Below, piece by piece: positions 1-4,711 of a DNA stretch of 5,437 nucleotides. Under the pieces are notes generated by a model, which was given only the letters and a program-made list of their open reading frames with translations, was not told where the DNA came from and ran no database searches. Source of the DNA: Thermoflexales bacterium (lineage in GTDB: Bacteria; Chloroflexota; Anaerolineae; Fen-1058); contig JAFGFO010000113.1 in NCBI GenBank assembly GCA_016931085.1, positions 1 to 5,437 of the forward strand, in the 5' to 3' direction. Made by a program: the position numbers and the translations under genes. Position 1 is the first letter of the stretch, and each line of letters opens with the position of its first letter.

Positions 1-201
1 AACCTGGGTATACATCCCTTCGAATTGGGCCAGTTGGGCCTGGTAGGAAGGGATCTGGCTCGTTCAGACCGGGGTCCAGGCCAGGGGGAAGAAGGCGATC
101 ACGACGTTCTTCTTGCCACGATAGTCGCCCAGGCGAACGATCTGCCCCTCGTGGCTCTTGAGGGTGAAATCGGGGGCTGGCTGCCCCACTTTGAGCACCA
201 T
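1..201 (-). CDS. Selenocysteine-containing peroxiredoxin (AhpC/TSA family), N-terminal part, TGA recoded as Sec
   Basis: Reduces peroxides in the cytoplasm through a nucleophilic Cys or Sec. The 67 visible codons read MVLKVGQPAPDFTL, then GDYRGKKNVVIAFFPLAWTPV, a TGA, and TSQIPSYQAQLAQFEG. The 'G..APDF.L' opening and 'FFPLAWTPx' followed by a charged/aromatic helix are typical of peroxiredoxins. In this family P-x3-T-x2-C carries the peroxidatic cysteine. Here P39, T43 and codon 46 (TGA, bases 64-66) keep the exact spacing. There is no other stop, and homology-like sequence continues in the same frame, so this is not a natural end or a frameshift. TGA is a true stop in two neighbouring genes, so code reassignment is unlikely. 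The start ATG (199-201) has GGAGGA six bases upstream. No resolving cysteine is visible in the part present. The gene runs off the left edge; about 150-160 residues would be usual. The alternatives are a nonsense mutation or a sequencing error (TGC/TGT to TGA). Confidence 0.85.
14..54 (-). promoter_or_regulatory. Candidate bacterial SECIS stem-loop
   Basis: In the mRNA sense (reading from 54 down to 14), AUCCCUUC (54-47) pairs perfectly with GAAGGGAU (21-14). Inside it, CCAG (43-40) pairs with CUGG (33-30) around a six-base loop GCCCAA (39-34). The hairpin spans 41 bases and begins nine bases after the UGA. The apical loop starts with a G, 24 bases after the UGA. Bacterial SECIS elements typically lie just 3' of the UGA inside the coding region, with an apical loop about 16-37 bases away and a G among the first loop bases, so the geometry fits. 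The interior between the stems is asymmetric (3 against 8 bases). Base pairing is seen directly. SelB binding is inferred. Confidence 0.65.
64..66 (-). other. In-frame TGA at the peroxidatic Cys position (Sec recoding site)
   Basis: The codon is TGA on the minus strand (TCA on plus) and is residue 46 of the peroxiredoxin. It sits three residues after the conserved Thr43 and seven after Pro39, where the family has its catalytic cysteine. Selenocysteine commonly replaces catalytic redox cysteines, and selenocysteine peroxiredoxins are known, for example PrxU of Eubacterium acidaminophilum. The identification rests on motif alignment and the hairpin downstream. The Sec machinery genes (selA, selB, selC, selD) are not in this window. 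Confidence 0.82.
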
Positions 202-207
202 AGTTTA

Positions 208-213
208 TCCTCC
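208..213 (-). promoter_or_regulatory. Ribosome binding site of the peroxiredoxin
   Basis: GGAGGA on the minus strand, six bases before the ATG at 201-199. It is a near-ideal Shine-Dalgarno. It fixes the start codon and argues that the truncated-looking reading frame is actively translated rather than a relic. Confidence 0.8.
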
Positions 214-234
214 AATGAGTATCTTCCCAGAATG

Positions 235-270
235 TAGGGGCAAACCTGCGTGTTTGCCCAGGGCAGACAC
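235..270. repeat. REP-like palindromic element in the peroxiredoxin leader
   Basis: Plus-strand GGGCAAAC (238-245) is a perfect inverted match to GTTTGCCC (252-259), separated by six bases. The right arm also belongs to a second near-palindrome: GTGTTTGCCC (250-259) against GGGCAGACAC (261-270), with one mismatch that is a G-U pair in RNA. The unit opens with GTAGGGGC. Short GC-rich palindromes of this style are scattered as intergenic repeats in many bacterial genomes. Only one copy is in this window, so repetition is inferred. The fully transcribed hairpin (259-238) would lie close to the 5' end of the peroxiredoxin mRNA and could stabilise it. Confidence 0.5.
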
Positions 271-271
271 T

Positions 272-300
272 ATTATACACCAGAAGTGCAGACATGCCAG
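272..300 (-). promoter_or_regulatory. Sigma70-type promoter of the peroxiredoxin
   Basis: A perfect -10 box TATAAT (277-272) lies 17 bases from a -35-like CTGGCA (300-295; 4 of 6 to TTGACA). Transcription would start near 265, giving a leader of about 64 bases that contains the palindromic hairpin. The promoter lies between the regulator's stop (330) and the peroxiredoxin start, so the peroxiredoxin can be expressed on its own. Confidence 0.6.
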
Positions 301-329
301 CCGCGCTGTCCCCAAACGGAAATGCCCCC

Positions 330-1136
330 CTACTCGCAGCTCTCCATCGCGCGGGCAAACAGCGAGCGATCCTCTTCTTGAATGATCTCTAGCGCTCGAT
401 CGCCTAGCAGAGCCAATATCTGGGGCAGGTATAGATCGGTGCGCAGATGGTGCTCGGCGATAAAGACCAGCAGCGGCGAGCTGGTCCACGAGGCGCGCGC
501 CTGGCTCGCCGTCAGCCACTCGCCCACCAGGACCTCGGCGGCGTCAATCACCAGGATCAAGCCCAAACCCCTGGCCTGGCTGAGCGTCTCCCCAGAGACA
601 GAAGCGACGACCACCTGACAGCCGGCTATGGGCAGATCACCCGTGGTGTAAATGACCACGCGCACCCCCCGCCGGACGGCCGCCTCCAATGCCGGCTGCA
701 GACCCGGGAAGGTGGCCGGCAAGAGCGCCAGGTAAATCCGCTGCCTGGCCTGTTCAATCATCTCAAGCGCCTTGCTGACGATGTTGTCGTGCCCCTCGAT
801 ATTCCACACATATTCCAGGTCAGGCGTCGAGGCAAACGCAGTCAAGTCAGCCTTGAGGCCGGCGATGAGCTGCTGCTGCTCGCCGAGCATTTGGTCGAGG
901 AATTCATCGGCCGGCACCGGGGCGTACTTGACGCCATCATTCGTGCGAAGCGTCAGGGCCGCGCCGCTGGCAATCAGCTTGCCGGCCACTTCGTAGATCA
1001 TAGAGCGAGGAACACCCGACAGCTTGGAAAGCTCGTAGCCTGTCACGGGACTCTTGCGAAGCAAGGCCACGTAAGCCTTGGCCTCGTATTCCGAGAAACC
1101 GATTTTGGTCAACTTCTCGATCGGATCATCGCCCAT
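330..1136 (-). CDS. TrmB-family transcriptional regulator
   Basis: A 268-residue one-component DNA-binding regulator. Residues 6-60 form the TrmB-type winged helix: 'KLTKIGFSEYEAKAYVALL' followed by 'TGYELSKLSGVPRSMIYEVAGKL', a very typical opening in which the SGVPRSMIYE helix is the recognition helix. Residues 76-102 look helical and link to a C-terminal sensor domain (about 107-268) beginning 'NIEGHDNIVSKALEMIEQARQRIYLALLP', as in the phospholipase-D-like effector domain of TrmB proteins. In archaea such domains bind sugars. The ligand here is unknown. The ATG is preceded by AAAGGGG with six bases of spacing after the G run. It lies upstream of, and in the same direction as, the peroxiredoxin (128 bp gap), and divergent from the WYL regulator. 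No clear terminator was seen after its stop, so read-through into the peroxiredoxin is possible. A cysteine in the sensor domain (IAGCQV) and one near the end (MESCE) could sense redox, but that is speculation. Confidence 0.9.
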   Translation of the reverse strand: MGDDPIEKLTKIGFSEYEAKAYVALLRKSPVTGYELSKLSGVPRSMIYEVAGKLIASGAALTLRTNDGVKYAPVPADEFLDQMLGEQQQLIAGLKADLTAFASTPDLEYVWNIEGHDNIVSKALEMIEQARQRIYLALLPATFPGLQPALEAAVRRGVRVVIYTTGDLPIAGCQVVVASVSGETLSQARGLGLILVIDAAEVLVGEWLTASQARASWTSSPLLVFIAEHHLRTDLYLPQILALLGDRALEIIQEEDRSLFARAMESCE

Positions 1137-1153
1137 GTCAATCCCCTTTCGAC

Positions 1154-1167
1154 GTTATTGAAATAAC
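1154..1167. promoter_or_regulatory. Palindrome at the TrmB gene start site, possible autoregulatory operator
   Basis: The minus strand reads GTTATTTCAATAAC, two perfect 6-base arms around a 2-base centre. It lies immediately downstream of the -10 box, at about +1 to +14 of the predicted transcript, where a bound dimer would block transcription. TrmB-type regulators bind palindromic DNA and often repress their own gene. The position is seen, the regulator that binds is inferred. Confidence 0.5.
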
Positions 1168-1174
1168 TACGATT

Positions 1175-1204
1175 ATTATACTTCAAGTGCTCGTGCCTTG
1201 TCAA
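1175..1204 (-). promoter_or_regulatory. Strong sigma70 promoter of the TrmB-family gene
   Basis: On the minus strand a perfect TTGACA (1204-1199) and a perfect TATAAT (1180-1175) are separated by 18 bases. Transcription should start near 1168, about 32 bases before the ATG. Such a strong core promoter normally needs a repressor, and a palindrome lies just downstream of it. Confidence 0.8.
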
Positions 1205-1235
1205 GGGCGTTTCCAGACCCTAAAGGCCCGTATTT

Positions 1236-1252
1236 ATGACAGATTACGTCAT
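1236..1252. promoter_or_regulatory. Palindrome upstream of the WYL regulator, possible operator
   Basis: ATGAC (1236-1240) and GTCAT (1248-1252) are perfect inverted arms separated by seven bases. The centre-to-centre distance of 12 bases approximates one helical turn, as for dimeric regulators. It covers the region where the -35 box should be. It may serve autoregulation of the WYL gene or control by its divergent neighbour. Confidence 0.4.
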
Positions 1253-1259
1253 GATTTCA

Positions 1260-1268
1260 TGGTATAAT
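1260..1268 (+). promoter_or_regulatory. Extended -10 promoter of the WYL regulator
   Basis: TGGTATAAT matches the extended -10 form TGnTATAAT exactly. No convincing -35 hexamer exists at 16-18 bases, and the nearest TTGACA-like match (ATGACA at 1236-1241) is 21 bases away. Extended -10 promoters need no good -35. Expected start is near 1275, with GGAG at 1286-1289 five bases before the ATG. Confidence 0.65.
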
Positions 1269-1294
1269 GAGAGCAATCTGACCATGGAGAGTCT

Positions 1295-2257
1295 ATGAGC
1301 AACGTTGCAACGCGCTTGCTGTCGCTGATCATGCTGCTTCAATGCAGGTCCAGTTGGAAGGCGAGTGATCTGGCGGGCGAGCTGGATGTTTCAGAGCGCA
1401 CAGTTCATCGCTACATGGAGATGCTGGAAGAAATGGGCATCCCGCTTTACTCAGAGCGGGGTCGTTACGGCGGCTTTTCGCTGGTGCGCGGGTACAAGCT
1501 GCCGCCCTTGATCTTTACGGCTGAAGAGGCAACGGTGCTCTACATGGGCGCGAACCTGGTCAAGGAAGTGTGGGGGCAGACCTACGCGCAGGCTGTCACG
1601 GCGGTCACGGCCAAGCTGGACAACGTACTGCCGGACGAGCTGCGCCAGGCGGTGGCCCACGCCAGGCTTTGCCTGGTGGTGGAAGGGCTGGCCGGCCGGG
1701 ACTATCGTCCCTGGGAGCCAACGATCCACACGCTGCGCCAATGCGTCGAGGGACGGCGCTGCGCTCGTCTGCGCTACCAGGCGATGGCGCGCCAGGAAGA
1801 AAGCGAGCGCGTGGTCGAGCCTTACGCGTTGGCTTTCCAGTGGGGGTTCTGGTACACAGTCGGCTTTTGCCATCTGCGGCAGGCGGTGCGCATGTTCCGG
1901 GTGGATCGCATCCGGCAAGTGGAAGCCCTGGACGAGCGCTTTGTGATGCCGGCCGATTTTTCGGCGCGAGAATACCTGGCGCATGCTTTGCGCTACGAGT
2001 CGGTCTACAAGGTAACCGTGCACATGGACGCCAGCGTGGCGCGTGGGGTGCGGGAGGGTCACGCTCACTGGCTGGAAATCGACGATCACGACGATGGCTC
2101 GATCACTGTGCGCTTTGGCACGGCTAACCTCGATTGGGCAAGCGGCTGGGTGCTGAGTTATGGGCCGGCCGCGGTGGCACTGGAGCCGCCCGAGCTGGTG
2201 GAGCGCGTGCGCACGGCGGCTGAAGGGGTGCTGCGCCGCTACAACAGGCTCAGTTGA
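1295..2257 (+). CDS. WYL-domain helix-turn-helix transcriptional regulator (YafY/DeoR-like)
   Basis: A 320-residue single-polypeptide regulator. Residues 6-62 are an HTH_11/DeoR-like winged helix: 'KASDLAGELDVSERTVHRYMEML' gives the helix-turn-helix and 'RGRYGGFSL' the wing. The central part holds a WYL domain (about 140-215), a ligand-binding fold linked to sensing nucleotides or nucleic acids. The signature is slightly altered, W186-Y187-T188 rather than W-Y-L, and is followed by the usual 'RMFRVDRI' strand. The C-terminal 100 residues fit the WCX dimerisation extension. The length is normal for the family. The start has GGAG five bases upstream. The gene is divergent from the TrmB gene across a 158-bp region and converges on the radical SAM gene, overlapping it by 19 bp. 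The target genes are unknown. WYL regulators control DNA-repair, stress and defence genes in various bacteria, but nothing here shows which. Confidence 0.92.
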   Translation: MSNVATRLLSLIMLLQCRSSWKASDLAGELDVSERTVHRYMEMLEEMGIPLYSERGRYGGFSLVRGYKLPPLIFTAEEATVLYMGANLVKEVWGQTYAQAVTAVTAKLDNVLPDELRQAVAHARLCLVVEGLAGRDYRPWEPTIHTLRQCVEGRRCARLRYQAMARQEESERVVEPYALAFQWGFWYTVGFCHLRQAVRMFRVDRIRQVEALDERFVMPADFSAREYLAHALRYESVYKVTVHMDASVARGVREGHAHWLEIDDHDDGSITVRFGTANLDWASGWVLSYGPAAVALEPPELVERVRTAAEGVLRRYNRLS

Positions 2258-3108
2258 GTCGCCGCTTGAGGCTGGTAGGGGGTCATGCCTATCGCCAGGC
2301 CGTAGCGGCCGCACAACTCGCCCAGGAGCTTGGCCAGGCGGCCGGCGTTGTTGGCCGCGCAGGAATAGCGCTCCCCAAAGCGCCGTTCGTACTTTTGCCT
2401 CAGACCGGGGAACAAGTGGTCCAGGCGCTCGTAATAGTACGCTCTCTGCCGGTCGCGCAAGGTCATGCCAAACGCCGGGATGATGTAGCTGGCGCCGTGC
2501 TCGTGCGCTTGGGTGGCGATGGCGGCGATGTTGTCCTCGTTATCCTCGATGAAGGGCAAGACAGGCATCATGGCGACGCCCGTGTAGATCCCGTGCGCCG
2601 CCAGGCTTTGCATGGCCGCAAATCTGGCCGAGGGAGGCGGCGCGAAAGGTTCCAGCTTCCGGGCCAGTTCGTCGTCGGCCGTCGTGATGGTGAAACTGAC
2701 AGCGGCGTAGCGCTGCTTGATCTCGATCAGGCTGTCCAAGTCGCGCAGCACCAGGTCGCTCTTGGTGACGATGTGGACGGGGAAGCCAAAGCGGGCGATG
2801 ATCTCCAACGCGCGGCCGGTCAGGTTGAGTTGGCGCTCCAGTGGCATATACGGATCGTTCATCGAGCCGGTACCCACCGTGCCCTTGACGCGCTTGCGGG
2901 CCAGCTCTTTTTGGAGCAACTCGAGGGCATTCACCTTGACCAGCACCTCGCCGTCAAAGTCCTCGATCTGGTAGCACTCGCTGCGGCTGTCGCAGTAAAT
3001 GCAGCGATGCATGCAGCCCCTGTACAGGTTCATGGTATAGTGGATGCCGAACCACGGATCGGGCTGCTTGGCGTGCGACAGCAGTACTTTGGCCTGGATC
3101 TCTTTCAT
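2239..3108 (-). CDS. SPL-family (spore photoproduct lyase-like, Rv2578c-type) radical SAM protein
   Basis: A 289-residue radical S-adenosylmethionine enzyme. Cys32, Cys36 and Cys39 in 'RGCMHRCIYCDSRS' form the CX3CX2C motif that holds the 4Fe-4S cluster, in the 'YTMNLYRGC' context typical of this family. 'GTGSMNDPYMPLERQLNLTGRALEIIARFGFPVHIVTKSDLVLRDLD' is the next strongly family-like block. The family is related to spore photoproduct lyase, but its members in non-spore-formers have no firmly established reaction. A short C-terminal region (about 230-289) follows the barrel. The length is normal for the shorter members. The start is supported because the family's conserved N-terminus begins only a few residues before 'PDPWFG'. 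Its 3' end overlaps the WYL gene tail to tail, and no partner enzyme is adjacent. Confidence 0.92.
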   Translation of the reverse strand: MKEIQAKVLLSHAKQPDPWFGIHYTMNLYRGCMHRCIYCDSRSECYQIEDFDGEVLVKVNALELLQKELARKRVKGTVGTGSMNDPYMPLERQLNLTGRALEIIARFGFPVHIVTKSDLVLRDLDSLIEIKQRYAAVSFTITTADDELARKLEPFAPPPSARFAAMQSLAAHGIYTGVAMMPVLPFIEDNEDNIAAIATQAHEHGASYIIPAFGMTLRDRQRAYYYERLDHLFPGLRQKYERRFGERYSCAANNAGRLAKLLGELCGRYGLAIGMTPYQPQAATQLSLL

Positions 3109-3116
3109 CGCCTCCC

Positions 3117-3144
3117 ATTATACCGCTTTGGCGGCACACTACAA
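3117..3144 (-). promoter_or_regulatory. Promoter of the radical SAM gene, possibly leaderless
   Basis: A perfect TATAAT (3122-3117) lies only eight bases from the ATG (3108-3106), with a weak TTGTAG (3144-3139) 16 bases farther upstream. The usual start point, about seven bases after the -10 box, falls at or just before the ATG. A GGGAGG sits between them (3116-3111), but only two bases from the ATG and probably upstream of the transcript's 5' end. A leaderless mRNA is therefore likely if this -10 box is the one used. Confidence 0.5.
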
Positions 3145-3157
3145 GCGAGAACTGAGC

Positions 3158-3185
3158 TTGCCCTTTTTGCCGTTATAGCTATACT
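3158..3185 (+). promoter_or_regulatory. Probable promoter of the alpha/beta hydrolase
   Basis: TTGCCC (3158-3163, 4 of 6 to TTGACA) and TATACT (3180-3185, 5 of 6) are 16 bases apart. The predicted start near 3192 leaves a leader of about 34 bases containing GGAG (3215-3218), seven bases from the ATG. It is back to back with the radical SAM promoter inside a 117-bp divergent region. Confidence 0.5.
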
Positions 3186-3225
3186 TGAAAAAGTAGGGCG
3201 ATTCAAGAATTAGTGGAGAAAAATT

Positions 3226-4368
3226 ATGTCACAACACTATCAACACCTGGGCATTTTTAGCGACTGGGTGGAAGAGGCGCGCCGGCAGGGGCCGCTCTTT
3301 CCGCTTGCCGCGCCTGGGGCAGAGACACAACGCCGCGTGCGCGAGGTCTTGGGCTTTTGCGCCGGGCCGGAGATGCCGCTCGGCGTTCGAGTAGAACAAG
3401 AATGGGAACGCGACGGATTGATCGGCCAGGAGATCTCGTGGTCAGTCGGCTATGGCCCGCGCACGGCAGCCTACGCCCTCAAGCCGGTCGGGGTCAACCG
3501 GCCTTTGCCCGGCATCGTGGCGCTGCACGACCACGGGGGGTTCAAGTTCTATGGCAAAGAAAAAATCGCCGATGGGGCAAGCCAGCCTTCACCGGTGCTC
3601 GTTGGGTACCGGCAACAGTATTACGGCTCGCGGGCTTATCCCAACGAGCTGGCCAAAGAGGGATTCGTCGTGCTCGTGCACGATACTTTTTTGTGGGGCA
3701 GCCGCAAGTTCCCGCTGGAAGAAATGCCCATCCAGGTGCGAGACATCACCTCCAGCCTGCTGCAGGCTGCGCCGCCGGACCCGAGCGTGCCCTTCGAGAT
3801 CGCCGAATACGACACGGCGGCCAGCCAGCACGAGCACTGGGTGGCGAAATACTGCAACGTCTTGGGCACCAGCCTGTCCGGCGTGGTCAGCCACGAAGAC
3901 CGCATCGCGGTCAATTATCTGCTTTCGCGTCCCGACGTGCAGCCGGATCGCGTCGGATGCATAGGCCTTTCGGGCGGCGGGAATCGCGCGGCACTGCTCA
4001 ACGCGACGCACGAGCGCATCACGGCGACGGTGATTGTGGGGCTCATGAGCACCTACGCCGGGCTGCTCGATCACAACATGTCGCACACCTGGATGCTGTT
4101 TCCGTTCGGCTGGGCGCGCGATGGGGACTGGCCCGACCTGGCCGCCTGTCGCGCTCCGGTGCCGCTGATGGTCCAATATGACCTGGAAGACGATCTCTTC
4201 ACAGAGCAAGGGATGCGCGAGGCCGACGCGCGCTTGAAGGCACACTACCAAAGCGTCGGTCAGCCTGGGGCATACACTGGGCAATTTTATCCAGGGCCGC
4301 ACAGGTTTGACTCAGGAATGCAACAGGCGGCGTTCGCCTGGTTGAAGCAGGTGTTGGGTGCGCAATGA
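3226..4368 (+). CDS. Alpha/beta hydrolase, dienelactone hydrolase / acetyl-xylan-esterase-like
   Basis: A 380-residue serine hydrolase, probably a cytoplasmic esterase acting on a carboxyl ester. No signal peptide is visible. A helical N-terminal segment (1-45) precedes the fold. 'PGIVALHDHGG' (95-105) gives the HDHGG oxyanion-hole turn. Ser249 in 'CIGLSGGGN' is the nucleophile elbow (GxSGG). An acidic residue in 'QYDLEDDLFT', probably Asp322, and His359 in 'GPHRFD' complete a plausible triad in the expected order. A long insertion between the oxyanion strand and the nucleophile (about 106-230) probably forms the substrate lid and includes 'HDTFLWGSRKFPLEE', as in the larger members related to acetyl xylan esterases. 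The substrate cannot be told from sequence. The start has GGAG seven bases upstream. It appears to be a single-gene unit divergent from the radical SAM gene. Confidence 0.88.
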   Translation: MSQHYQHLGIFSDWVEEARRQGPLFPLAAPGAETQRRVREVLGFCAGPEMPLGVRVEQEWERDGLIGQEISWSVGYGPRTAAYALKPVGVNRPLPGIVALHDHGGFKFYGKEKIADGASQPSPVLVGYRQQYYGSRAYPNELAKEGFVVLVHDTFLWGSRKFPLEEMPIQVRDITSSLLQAAPPDPSVPFEIAEYDTAASQHEHWVAKYCNVLGTSLSGVVSHEDRIAVNYLLSRPDVQPDRVGCIGLSGGGNRAALLNATHERITATVIVGLMSTYAGLLDHNMSHTWMLFPFGWARDGDWPDLAACRAPVPLMVQYDLEDDLFTEQGMREADARLKAHYQSVGQPGAYTGQFYPGPHRFDSGMQQAAFAWLKQVLGAQ

Positions 4369-4387
4369 TGGCCTGGGGGCATGTCGC

Positions 4388-4416
4388 TTGACATACTCAC
4401 TCAATGCACTTATAAT
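4388..4416 (+). promoter_or_regulatory. Perfect consensus sigma70 promoter upstream of the response regulator
   Basis: TTGACA (4388-4393), a 17-base spacer and TATAAT (4411-4416) match the sigma70 consensus at both boxes with the optimal distance. It starts only 20 bases after the hydrolase stop. The predicted start near 4423 lies about 289 bases before the response regulator's ATG. Confidence 0.85.
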
Positions 4417-4446
4417 CGGCCTGACGCGATTTGGCATAGACGCCAC

Positions 4447-4707
4447 ATGAATACAAAAGAGCGGGAGGTATTCGGGCGCGCTGGCAAAGGCGTGAGACGA
4501 ATGAGCAGCTTTTGCCATCCACATCACATGGACCCGTTCTCCACGAAAAACGGGAAGACGAAATTGGCCTATGGGCGGGCTCCTGCGGATACTCTGGAAA
4601 TCTTGAGCTTCTACCTCACCGAAGAGGGAATGGCCGAGATCGTCCAGGACGACTATTTGAAAATCTCGCAGAGGAAGCTGCAAGCCTACGTCCATTGGCC
4701 CGGGTAA
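4447..4707 (+). CDS. Small ORF of unknown function ahead of the response regulator; possible gene remnant
   Basis: An 86-codon reading frame that I do not recognise with confidence. I chose the ATG at 4447 because the earlier in-frame ATG at 4381 lies upstream of the promoter; 4501 and 4528 are other options. None has a convincing Shine-Dalgarno, which weakens the case. The second half looks more coding, with G/C-rich third positions: 'LEILSFYLTEEGMAEIVQDDYLKISQRKLQAY'. That stretch resembles in style the C-terminal helices of periplasmic PstS-like or other ABC substrate-binding proteins (F..FL..EGQ.IV...GY), so it could be a remnant or a diverged fragment. The resemblance is weak. The stop (TAA) is four bases before the response regulator start, which suggests translational coupling. 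The whole 4369-4711 stretch otherwise holds only the promoter, and I see no tRNA, riboswitch or terminator in it. Confidence 0.35.
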   Translation: MNTKEREVFGRAGKGVRRMSSFCHPHHMDPFSTKNGKTKLAYGRAPADTLEILSFYLTEEGMAEIVQDDYLKISQRKLQAYVHWPG

Positions 4708-4711
4708 TCGC

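Noticed and set aside
64..66. TGA read as tryptophan (alternative genetic code)
   Set aside because: TGA ends the WYL regulator and the hydrolase in this window, and Trp is encoded by TGG throughout. A Trp at the peroxidatic position would also abolish activity.
25..237. 70-codon plus-strand frame covering the peroxiredoxin
   Set aside because: It exists only because it is antisense to the peroxiredoxin. The minus strand has the peroxiredoxin motif, RBS and promoter.
202..329. Rho-independent terminator after the TrmB-family gene
   Set aside because: The only strong hairpin (238-259) lies downstream of the peroxiredoxin promoter and is not followed by a T run on the minus strand.
447..1166. 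239-codon plus-strand open frame opposite the TrmB-family gene
   Set aside because: It lies antisense to a well-supported regulator and runs through that gene's operator region. Composition is typical of a shadow.
1451..2314. 287-codon open frame on the minus strand opposite the WYL regulator
   Set aside because: The translation has no domain signature and is rich in H, R and P as expected of an antisense shadow. The plus-strand gene has clear HTH and WYL domains, a promoter and an RBS.
2254..3213. 319-codon open frame on the plus strand opposite the radical SAM gene
   Set aside because: Low-complexity, G/V/A/Q-rich shadow without a recognisable fold. The opposite strand has the CX3CX2C motif and family-typical blocks.
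4366..4707. Read-through of the hydrolase TGA: the frame stays open for about 112 codons after it, which could suggest a second recoded TGA
   Set aside because: The hydrolase is complete at 380 residues with its catalytic His in place. A consensus promoter lies just after the stop, and no catalytic-cysteine context or family similarity spans the TGA. Frame coincidence is the simpler reading.
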